Shown in pieces: positions 6,880-12,604 of a stretch of DNA of 12,604 bases. The DNA lies in NCBI GenBank assembly GCA_963978155.1, contig CAXBRK010000055.1:1-12604 (forward strand), read 5' to 3'. The number at the start of each line of letters is the position of its first letter. Position 1 is the first letter of the stretch. A program made the position numbers and the translations under genes. This DNA is from UBA8653 sp963978155 (GTDB lineage: Bacteria > Planctomycetota > Phycisphaerae > Phycisphaerales > SM1A02). A model generated the notes under the pieces. The model was not told the DNA's origin. It searched no databases and saw only the letters and a program-made list of their open reading frames with translations.

Positions 6880-7704
6880 GTGCGTCCGATCCCTGTGCTG
6901 AATCCCAAGGAAATTGACCAATGCCGAGCTGCGGCCGAGGTGGTGGTCAAAGTGCACCAAATGGTGGTGGACCGGCTTCGCCCCGGGGTCACCCCCACCC
7001 AACTGGACCGGTGGGTCGGCGAAACCTTGTGGGAACACAACGCCAAAAGTTGCTTCCTGGGCTATCGGGTGCAGCGCCTCCCCCCCTTCCCGGGGCAAGC
7101 CTGCATCAGCCGCAACGAATGTGTGGTGCACGGCCACCCATCGAACGACGAATTGCCATTTGCTCAAGGTGATCTGGTCAAAGTTGATGTCGGCGCGCTC
7201 AAAAATGGCTTCATTGGTGACGCCGCATGGACCTACCACCTTGGCCCGCCGAACCCGTCAGATCGAGCGTTGATGGATGCCGGGATCGCCAGCCTTCGCG
7301 CGGGGATCGCGGCCATCAAGCCAGGCGGAGAGTTGCTCGATTGGGCGGTGGCGGTGCAAGACCTGGTCGAAGGTCAACTTGGCTTGCACTTGGTCCGCGG
7401 CTTTGGCGGCCACGGTGTGGGACGGCAATTGCATGAAGCCCCGTTCATTGCCAATGTCAGACCCAGCTACCCCGGCGAATGGACCGAATGCCGCGTGCGC
7501 TGGAAGCCCGGCATGCTGGTCGCGCTGGAGCCCATGATTGCCACCGGCACGGGCGAGACCACCCAAGAGCACCGGGCGTGGCCCATCAACATTGCGGACG
7601 GTTCACGGTCGGTCCACCACGAACATGACGTCTTGATCACGGAAACCGGCACGGAAATTTTGACCGAGGCGCTCGAAAGCCTGCCCGACGAATTGCCGGT
7701 GTGA
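6880..7704 (+). CDS. map: Type I methionine aminopeptidase
   Basis: 274 residues. It removes the initiator methionine from nascent proteins. All expected pita-bread-fold residues are present: H84 in CVVHGHP, D103 (KVDVG), D114 (FIGDAAW), H178 (GGHGVG), H185 (QLHEAP), E217 (ALEPM) and E248 (HHEHDVLIT). The start is GTG at 6880. It is chosen because the N-terminus then begins with the usual IPVLNPKEID segment a few residues in, and no in-frame ATG exists nearby. The gene is divergent from pyrC across 39 bp and convergent with apaG. It has no zinc-finger N-terminal extension. Confidence 0.95.
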   Translation: MRPIPVLNPKEIDQCRAAAEVVVKVHQMVVDRLRPGVTPTQLDRWVGETLWEHNAKSCFLGYRVQRLPPFPGQACISRNECVVHGHPSNDELPFAQGDLVKVDVGALKNGFIGDAAWTYHLGPPNPSDRALMDAGIASLRAGIAAIKPGGELLDWAVAVQDLVEGQLGLHLVRGFGGHGVGRQLHEAPFIANVRPSYPGEWTECRVRWKPGMLVALEPMIATGTGETTQEHRAWPINIADGSRSVHHEHDVLITETGTEILTEALESLPDELPV

Positions 7705-7721
7705 TCTCAAGCCAACTCGAC

Positions 7722-7793
7722 TTTATGGATGCACGTGTCTTTATGGATGCAAGTGTCTTCAAGGATGCAAGTGTCTTCAAGGATGCAAGTGCA
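7722..7793. repeat. 18-bp minisatellite, four units
   Basis: Four head-to-tail 18-bp units of the form GGATGCAAGTGTCTTCAA, read on the plus strand. The two units nearest apaG are nearly identical; the other two carry TTTATG in place of TTCAAG, and the outermost also has ACG for AAG. The first unit overlaps the last codons and stop of apaG. The rest fill the gap to map. A GGATGC/GCATCC hairpin (7781-7796) lies at the apaG end. Confidence 0.85.
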
Positions 7794-8145
7794 TCCGTGG
7801 AATCTGCACCTGCATGGGCTGGCCGTATCGGTCTTCGGCCATGTAGTGCCCCTCCATGGTGCCCCATTCAGTGGGCAAAGCGCAAAACGATTCGTACTCA
7901 AAGGTCTCTCCGGGATCAAGCCGCGGCTGGCACCCCACCACACCCTCGTCGTCGATGATGTTCTTGTCCCCATCCGCATCCACGATTTCCCAGTGGCGAA
8001 CCAAAACACGGATCGGACCCTCCGACTGGTTCTCAATCCGAATGCGGTAGATAAAGATCCAGCGCCCTTGCTTGGGATCACTGTGTTCGGGGGCAAAGCG
8101 AGGGGTCGCTTCCACCACAACGTTGTGGGAACCTTCGGTCTCCAT
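7777..8145 (-). CDS. apaG: ApaG domain protein
   Basis: 122 residues, nearly the standard length for a stand-alone ApaG. The protein is a fibronectin-III-like beta sandwich that has been linked to Co2+/Mg2+ efflux in enterobacteria; its molecular role is unsettled. Family motifs are clear: WIFIYRIRIEN (28-38), GPIRVLVRHWEI, DDEGVVGCQPRLDPGETFEY, EWGTMEGHYMAED and the closing VQIPRMHLHP. The ATG at 8145 has no strong ribosome binding site. The gene converges on map and is divergent from the SUMF1-like gene by 47 bp. Its last six codons lie in the first unit of an 18-bp tandem repeat, so the C-terminus may vary among strains. Confidence 0.92.
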   Translation of the reverse strand: METEGSHNVVVEATPRFAPEHSDPKQGRWIFIYRIRIENQSEGPIRVLVRHWEIVDADGDKNIIDDEGVVGCQPRLDPGETFEYESFCALPTEWGTMEGHYMAEDRYGQPMQVQIPRMHLHP

Positions 8146-8192
8146 CGGTTCAAAGTGTATCCGGAGCAGATTGGCTGGTATGTTTGCCGGTG

Positions 8193-9044
8193 ATGATCCT
8201 TACCCTTCTTCTTGCTGCCGAAGTTCTCAGCCAAAAAGTCCCAGGCACCATTCACACCTTTGACATGATCCCGGTCGAAGCGGCACCCGAGCAAGGGGTT
8301 CCGAAAGCCTTCTTTGTGGGCAAGACCGAGGTCAGTTGGGATCTGCTTGATGCGTACCGATTCGAACTGGATCGCAAGGCGGAGTCGGAATCATCAGTAT
8401 CCGAGCCGAGTGACATCATCGCCCGGCCCAGCAAACCATACATCGCCATGGACCGGTCCTTTGGGCACAACGGCTACCCCGCCATCAGTGTGCAATATCG
8501 ACACGCCCGCTGTTTTGCCCGTTGGCTTTCGCTCAAGACCAAGCGCCACTACCGACTCCCCACCGAAGCAGAGTGGAAGCTGCTGGCCCAACGCTCCCAG
8601 ATCTCCAAAGACAACCTGCTGGAACATGCGTGGCTCGATGAAAACGCCGACTGGGTCACCCATCCTTTGGGGGAAAAAAAGCCCGACGCGCTGGGCCTGG
8701 TCGACTTGTTCGGCAACGCTTCCGAATGGGTGACCGGCCCCAAAGGCGAGCACCTCACGTACGGCGGCTGTTACGAGACCTTGGCGCAAGATGCCTTCCC
8801 CGCCAAAGCGGTTCCTGAAGACATGGAAAATTGGAACGCCAGTGATCCTCAGGACCCACAAAGTATTTGGTGGCTCGCCGATGGCGGGTTCGTCGGCCTC
8901 CGACTGGTGCTCGAGACGGATGCTGAAGGCAAGCCGGCCAAAGCCCCCGCCAAGGGCATCGAACACGAACCCAAACCCGACGAAGCGCCCGAAGACGCTA
9001 AACCAGACCCCGCACGTTTGAAAGAAAGAGGACTCTCAGGATGA
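8193..9044 (+). CDS. Exported SUMF1/FGE-like domain protein
   Basis: 283 residues from the ATG at 8193; TTG 8184 and GTG 8190 are possible alternatives, and no good ribosome binding site helps to decide. The start gives a short signal peptide (MILTLLLAAEVLSQ). The domain follows the formylglycine-generating-enzyme order: FFVGKTEVSWDLLDAY (41-55), YPAISVQYRHARCFARWLS (95-113), YRLPTEAEW (120-128), GLVDLFGNASEWV (168-180) and GGFVGLRLV (231-239). The usual RGGSW box reads TYGGCY, and a single insertion-rich stretch precedes the final strand. A Pro/Lys/Glu-rich tail (247-283) is probably disordered. True sulfatase activation is unlikely to be provable from sequence; many such planctomycete proteins are non-catalytic binding domains. 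Its TGA overlaps the next start as ATGA. Confidence 0.82.
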   Translation: MILTLLLAAEVLSQKVPGTIHTFDMIPVEAAPEQGVPKAFFVGKTEVSWDLLDAYRFELDRKAESESSVSEPSDIIARPSKPYIAMDRSFGHNGYPAISVQYRHARCFARWLSLKTKRHYRLPTEAEWKLLAQRSQISKDNLLEHAWLDENADWVTHPLGEKKPDALGLVDLFGNASEWVTGPKGEHLTYGGCYETLAQDAFPAKAVPEDMENWNASDPQDPQSIWWLADGGFVGLRLVLETDAEGKPAKAPAKGIEHEPKPDEAPEDAKPDPARLKERGLSG

Positions 9045-10267
9045 CCCATTCCCGAAGACATTTTCTCAGCACCGGGGCGGCCGCAGCTCTCGCGCCGTAC
9101 GCCTTCGCCAGCCATTCCGAAGAAGTGATCCGAGTGGGCGTCATTGGATGCGGAGGACGGGGCACGGGTGCCATCTGGAATTGCTTGGCCTCATCCCCAA
9201 TGGTTCGCATCGTTGCCTTGGGGGATGTGTTCGCCGAACGTGTCCAGTCAGCGGCCGCAAAGCTGGCCAACGAGCCCCGCTCTTCCGTGACGCCTGAGAC
9301 CACCTTTTCTGGGTTCGATGCTTTCCAGAAGGTTTTGGCTGCGGACGTCGACATGGTGATTTTGGCAACACCCCCGCATTTCCGACCCGAGCACTTTGCC
9401 GCGGCCATCGCGGCCGGCAAGCACGTGTTCATGGAAAAACCCGTCGCGGTTGATGCCCCTGGTGTACGCACCGTCATTGCCGCGGCCGCCGAAGCCAAGA
9501 CCAAGCAACTCTCGGTCGTTTCGGGCACCCAACGTCGCCACCAACAGCCCTATCTCGAAGCCATGGCGCAAGTTCGAGATGGCCGGATTGGAGAGATCAG
9601 GAGCGCCAGTTGCTGGTGGAACCAAGGCTTCCTGTGGCGTGTGGATCGCACGGCCAACATGACGGATACCGAGTGGCAGATGCGCAATTGGCTGTATTTC
9701 ACGTGGCTCTCCGGAGACCACATCGTGGAACAACACATCCACAACATCGACGTGTGCAACTGGGCGATCGGAGGACCGCCGAAGTCAGCCACGGGCATGG
9801 GCGGCCGGGAGGTTCGAACCGGGCCCGAGTGGGGCAACATCTTTGACCACTTCGCCATTGATTTCGAATACGACAACGACGTTCGGGTCACCAGTTGGTG
9901 TCGACAGATTGATGGCTGCACCGGAAAGGTCGCCGAAGAAATTGTGGGCACCCAAGGTGTTCTGCGGACTGACGGTGGCCGGGCCATCATCACCGGAGAA
10001 TCGCCATGGCGAACCAAGGGTGGCCGCAACCCTTACGAACAAGAACATGTCGACCTGATTGCCTCGATCACCGGCAGCGGTCCGTACTTGAACGAAGGGC
10101 GACGGGTTGCCGAAAGCACCATGACCGCCATCATGGGACGAGATTCAGCCTATTCGGGCAAAAAGTTGACGTGGGCGGAAGCGATCAAAAGCGAAGGCCG
10201 GCTCGGGCCAGACAATTACGGCTTTGGACCGCTGCCGGTCCGCCCCGTCTCGGTGCCAGGTTCGTAA
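9041..10267 (+). CDS. Tat-exported Gfo/Idh/MocA family oxidoreductase
   Basis: 408 residues. A twin-arginine signal (SRRHFL, 4-9, then an Ala-rich core to about 24) suggests export of a folded, cofactor-loaded enzyme. The Rossmann motif RVGVIGCGGRG (31-41) binds NAD(P), and MEKPVAVD (131-138) holds the family lysine. GDHIVEQHIHNIDVCNWAIGG (225-245) is the family's substrate-binding helix with the conserved His/Asp. The C-terminal AEAIKSEGRLGPDNY stretch is typical of the planctomycete subgroup. Likely substrates are sugars or sugar derivatives, but which is unknown. The ATG overlaps the stop of the SUMF1-like gene, so the two are translated together and probably work in the same exported pathway. 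Its last 52 bases overlap the convergent gene's 3' end. Confidence 0.93.
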   Translation: MTHSRRHFLSTGAAAALAPYAFASHSEEVIRVGVIGCGGRGTGAIWNCLASSPMVRIVALGDVFAERVQSAAAKLANEPRSSVTPETTFSGFDAFQKVLAADVDMVILATPPHFRPEHFAAAIAAGKHVFMEKPVAVDAPGVRTVIAAAAEAKTKQLSVVSGTQRRHQQPYLEAMAQVRDGRIGEIRSASCWWNQGFLWRVDRTANMTDTEWQMRNWLYFTWLSGDHIVEQHIHNIDVCNWAIGGPPKSATGMGGREVRTGPEWGNIFDHFAIDFEYDNDVRVTSWCRQIDGCTGKVAEEIVGTQGVLRTDGGRAIITGESPWRTKGGRNPYEQEHVDLIASITGSGPYLNEGRRVAESTMTAIMGRDSAYSGKKLTWAEAIKSEGRLGPDNYGFGPLPVRPVSVPGS

Positions 10268-11019
10268 TCAACGGGGTTCCCCCGCTCAGCAATCCCCCGC
10301 AGCAAGGCCGAAGGGAGTGAAGGCAATCCTCGTTCTCGGCGCCAAACATTGTGGCCCAGCAATTGTTCCAGAGCCGTGGTGGGGTCGAGGTTGGGGAATC
10401 CGGAGGCGAAGTACAGCCTCTGACCAAGACCTTCTTCCGTGGCCCGCTCCAGCACCACATCCAACAGTCGCGGCTTGCCCAGAGCGCCGGCCACGTTCGT
10501 GGTCAACCAAGACGAGCGGTGCATCAAGCGAAAAAGAGATTCGTATGCGTGCAACATGCCTCCAAAATGAAAATGGAGGTGAGGAAAATGCCGCAACAAT
10601 TCATCGAAGGTTTCAGGGGATGACACTTCAAGCCGGCCCCGCTCCGGGAGTGGATCGGGCTGAACCACGTATACGCAACGAACCGAACCTTCTTGGGTGA
10701 TCTGCTCCAAAAGCTCCAGCAATCGGCTGTGGGTCGGGTGGTACCCGCCCCCCGCGGGAGCAATGGCAATGGCGCGAACTTTCGCACCAATGATCGTTTC
10801 GGCATCGGCATCCAAACCACGAGCCAGTGGGTCCAGCATTGGAATCGCCTGGTCTTCACCCGAACATGCCGCAAGAACGGCGTGCGGGGCCTGCCGCAAG
10901 CCAGACCGAACCGATTGCAGCGAAACCAGAGCGCGACCATGGACGCATGAGCGGTTGACGCCGCCATAGGTGGCGGGCGGACGATCGTGGGTCCACCATG
11001 TCAGGGCATCAAAGGGCAC
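10216..11019 (-). CDS. Amidohydrolase-2-like protein lacking apparent metal ligands
   Basis: 267 residues from a GTG at 11019; the nearby ATG at 11027 is out of frame. The fold pattern resembles short TIM-barrel amidohydrolases of the amidohydrolase-2 type. Visible are FDAL at the N-terminus, KVRAIAIAPAGGGYHP (80-95) where such enzymes have a K-F-x-P-x-x-G-Y-x-P segment, FPHLHFHFGG (145-154), and LYFASGFPN (202-210) where LFGSDFP is expected. The usual D-A-H-x-H is D-A-L-T-W, and the conserved late Asp is Gly207. It therefore looks like a non-catalytic relative, or a badly diverged member with a new role. It is convergent with the oxidoreductase (52-nt overlap) and divergent from ubiE by 37 bp. 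The family call is moderate; the protein is not certainly recognised. Confidence 0.65.
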   Translation of the reverse strand: MPFDALTWWTHDRPPATYGGVNRSCVHGRALVSLQSVRSGLRQAPHAVLAACSGEDQAIPMLDPLARGLDADAETIIGAKVRAIAIAPAGGGYHPTHSRLLELLEQITQEGSVRCVYVVQPDPLPERGRLEVSSPETFDELLRHFPHLHFHFGGMLHAYESLFRLMHRSSWLTTNVAGALGKPRLLDVVLERATEEGLGQRLYFASGFPNLDPTTALEQLLGHNVWRRERGLPSLPSALLRGIAERGNPVDYEPGTETGRTGSGPKP

Positions 11020-11056
11020 GTGTGCATGCTAACGGGGTGGAGCCTAGGATCGAGGC

Positions 11057-11809
11057 ATGACCGAGCAGGCTTGGGACCAGAAAGATCTTGAACGCAACCC
11101 TCATGCGGCCGAAGACAAGCCCAGTCGGGTTCGCCGGATGTTTGAAGCCATTGCCCCCGCATACGACCTGAACAACCGGCTGCACTCATTCTGGCGTGAC
11201 CAAGCATGGCGCAAGAAAGCGGTTCGCCTCGCCTCGGTTCGACCCGAAGACGACGTCTTGGATGTGGCCTGTGGCACCGGAGATCTGACCGAAGCCTTGG
11301 CCAAAGCGGGGCCAAAATCTATTGTGGGCTTGGACTACACCCCGGGCATGCTTGAGATCGCAAAGGACAAGCTGCAAAAGCGACGTGACGGCCTCAATAT
11401 TTCCTACGTTCAAGGCGACGCCACCCGGTTGGAATGCGATGACGAAAGCAAAGATGTCATCACCATCGCCTTTGGGATTCGAAATGTCGGGGAGCCAGAC
11501 CGTGCCTTTGCCGAATTCTTCCGTGTCCTTCGGCCCCAGGGCCGACTGGTGGTGCTTGAATTCTCGGAGCCAAGCTTCGCCCCGGCCCGCTGGGGATCGC
11601 GGCTCTGGACCCACCACATCATGCCCCGAACCGCCACGTGGATTTCCGGAGATTCGAGCGGCGCGTACCGCTATCTCCCGCGAAGTGTGGACACGTTCCT
11701 TGACGCACAGAGCTTGGCGGATGCGATGACCAAAGCCGGATTTTCTGACGTCCAAACCAAGTCACTGGACTTCGGGATCTGCGCGTTGCACCTTGGCCTG
11801 AAAGTGTGA
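11057..11809 (+). CDS. ubiE: UbiE/MenG C-methyltransferase of quinone biosynthesis
   Basis: 250 residues, family length. It methylates demethylmenaquinone (and, in some bacteria, a ubiquinone precursor) using S-adenosylmethionine. Motifs are FEAIAPAYDLNNRLHSFWRD (29-48), the SAM site VLDVACGTGDLT (67-78), GLDYTPGMLEIA (91-102), GDATRL (120-125), ITIAFGIRNV (135-144) and FFRVLRPQGRLVVLEFSEP (154-172). These are specific for UbiE/MenG and not for generic methyltransferases. In a planctomycete the product should be menaquinone, by inference. A GAGG lies just before the ATG. A short gap separates it from the divergent amidohydrolase-like gene. No other quinone genes are in the window. Confidence 0.95.
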   Translation: MTEQAWDQKDLERNPHAAEDKPSRVRRMFEAIAPAYDLNNRLHSFWRDQAWRKKAVRLASVRPEDDVLDVACGTGDLTEALAKAGPKSIVGLDYTPGMLEIAKDKLQKRRDGLNISYVQGDATRLECDDESKDVITIAFGIRNVGEPDRAFAEFFRVLRPQGRLVVLEFSEPSFAPARWGSRLWTHHIMPRTATWISGDSSGAYRYLPRSVDTFLDAQSLADAMTKAGFSDVQTKSLDFGICALHLGLKV

Positions 11810-11890
11810 ATCCAAGAAAGCCCACCTCTGGCCCATGCGACCAGCTGTGCCAGTCTCGACGTCCAACGCGTCGAATACGAGAGGGTCAGG

Positions 11891-11932
11891 GCAAAACGAA
11901 CACCGTCCGCGGCTTTGGCCTGCGGACGGTGT
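11891..11932 (-). terminator. Rho-independent terminator of rplU
   Basis: An 11-bp perfect stem (11900-11910 with 11922-11932; ACACCGTCCGC/GCGGACGGTGT) is extended inward by GGC/GCC around a TTTG loop with one bulged base. On the minus strand it is followed by TTCGTTTTG. On the plus strand no T-run follows, so it serves rplU rather than ubiE, although it lies between the two. Confidence 0.75.
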
Positions 11933-11974
11933 GGGTGGACAAAAATATCAACGCGAAAAATCGCGGAGGTCGGC

Positions 11975-12292
11975 TCAGGCGGAGATGCCGGTCACGCGGA
12001 CCTGCAAGTACGGCTGGCGGTGACCCTTATTTCGGCGGTATCCCTTCCGGCGCTTGAACTTGATGCTGGTGACTTTGTCAGCCTTGAATTGCTCCAAGAC
12101 TTCAGCCTTCACCGAAGCACCTTCCACGTAGGGGAGACCAATGGTGGGCTCGCCCTCGCCGGAGGAAATCAGGAGGACGCGATCAAAAACGATCTCGCTT
12201 CCCGCTTCTGCTCCTTCACGGAGGTCAATTTCGAACTCGTCGCCTTCGGCAACGCGAATTTGGGTTCCACTGTCTTCGACGATGGCGTACAT
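11975..12292 (-). CDS. rplU: 50S ribosomal protein bL21
   Basis: 105 residues, standard length. bL21 binds 23S rRNA in the large subunit. The start MYAIVEDSGTQIRVAEGDEF and the basic C-terminal signature KFKRRKGYRRNKGHRQPY, with a closing QVRVTGI, are diagnostic. GGAG lies about 5 nt before the ATG. The gene is usually followed by rpmA (bL27), but here a strong terminator comes 42 bp after the stop and no rpmA is seen. A membrane protein gene ends 42 bp upstream in the same direction and may be co-transcribed. Confidence 0.97.
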   Translation of the reverse strand: MYAIVEDSGTQIRVAEGDEFEIDLREGAEAGSEIVFDRVLLISSGEGEPTIGLPYVEGASVKAEVLEQFKADKVTSIKFKRRKGYRRNKGHRQPYLQVRVTGISA

Positions 12293-12334
12293 ATCTGCTC
12301 CATGCCTGACTCGAAATGAGCCGAGCCGAAAATT

Positions 12335-12604
12335 CTAGCCGCTCACCGCGTCTGACGCAACATTTTGGCCAGTCGGGGTGGGTTTCAGGAAGCCACGGGC
12401 CCAAACGGCCCCCAAGGCAAATCCGGCCACCCCAGCCCCCGCCCAGTCCATGGGCAAGGTTGCCAGAAGACCAGGACCAGCGCCAAGTCGCCAAGCTTCA
12501 GCGTCAATCAGGGCAGGCCCCACCACGGTACGTCCCAGTACCCCGATGGGCACCAAGGCCAGCATCAGGCGGAATGGAGAAACATGAGGGGCCGCCAAAC
12601 GGCC
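12335..12604 (-). CDS. Unrecognised membrane protein, C-terminal end (cut by window edge)
   Basis: The frame is open from the right edge to a TAG at 12335-12337, giving about 89 residues with no clear start; an internal TTG at 12598 is not convincing. It has two hydrophobic stretches, roughly FRLMLALVPIGVLGRTVVG and MDWAGAGVAGFALGAVWARGF, separated by a polar loop with IDAEAWRLGAGPG. It ends in a short polar tail. Base composition and codon use resemble the neighbours. I do not recognise the family. It lies 42 bp upstream of rplU on the same strand. Confidence 0.55.
   Translation of the reverse strand, partial: GRLAAPHVSPFRLMLALVPIGVLGRTVVGPALIDAEAWRLGAGPGLLATLPMDWAGAGVAGFALGAVWARGFLKPTPTGQNVASDAVSG

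Noticed and set aside
6841..7239. N-terminal extension of the dihydroorotase frame
   Set aside because: It would overlap about 360 bases of map on the other strand. The family N-terminus begins naturally at 6840.
7722..7793. CRISPR-like array
   Set aside because: The units are directly adjacent with no spacers, only 18 bp long, and there are no cas genes nearby.
7701..7958. 85-residue plus-strand ORF overlapping the map stop, with VF-x-DAS repeats
   Set aside because: Its repeats are only the translation of the 18-bp minisatellite, and the remainder is antisense to apaG.
7707..8294. 195-residue minus-strand ORF through the repeat array
   Set aside because: It is a shadow frame of apaG. The apaG frame has clear family motifs.
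11810..11974. Search for rpmA next to rplU
   Set aside because: No frame here has the bL27 N-terminal pattern. The region holds the rplU terminator and otherwise nothing I can name.

Overview
The window looks like the chromosome of a planctomycete, possibly of the Phycisphaerae. The clues are a BlaI/M56-peptidase regulatory pair, a Tat-exported Gfo/Idh/MocA oxidoreductase coupled to a secreted SUMF1/FGE-like protein, a secreted jelly-roll-like protein, and G+C-rich housekeeping genes in small, frequently switching transcription units. The taxonomic call is an inference from gene content, because no rRNA is present.

Layout: 1-662 (-) is the N-terminal part of a secreted beta-rich protein that runs off the left edge. 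663-1142 has no convincing intact gene. It holds a possible interrupted small membrane-protein ORF (725-1000, -) and a degraded tRNA-like stretch. 1143-3361 (-) is a blaI-M56 operon under a perfect inverted-repeat operator (3403-3423). The M56 protein has the usual membrane metallopeptidase core, but its C-terminal part is a series of charged helical repeats ending in a very acidic tail instead of a penicillin-binding sensor. 3603-3676 (-) is an initiator tRNA-Met with a clear sigma70-type promoter and a terminator.

3741-5087 (+) pairs an ExoX/DnaQ-like 3'-5' exonuclease with exonuclease III, both fitting DNA repair. 5084-6840 (-) is a class I-type dihydroorotase translationally coupled to a small YdcZ/DUF606 membrane protein. 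Divergent from it is a GTG-started, possibly leaderless methionine aminopeptidase (6880-7704, +). apaG (7777-8145, -) converges on it, and an 18-bp minisatellite starts in the last codons of apaG and fills the gap. 8193-10267 (+) is the coupled SUMF1-like / Tat-Gfo/Idh pair. 10216-11019 (-) is an amidohydrolase-2-like protein that seems to have lost its metal ligands. 11057-11809 (+) is a UbiE/MenG methyltransferase. 11975-12292 (-) is ribosomal protein bL21 with its own terminator and no rpmA beside it. 12335-12604 (-) is the C-terminal end of an unrecognised membrane protein cut by the right edge.

Most of the window is housekeeping: tRNA, protein N-terminal processing, ribosome, pyrimidine and quinone synthesis, and DNA repair. 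The parts most worth a second look are the blaI-M56 unit with its unusual sensor and flanking tRNA-derived direct repeat, the apparently inactive amidohydrolase, and the coupled exported SUMF1/oxidoreductase pair.
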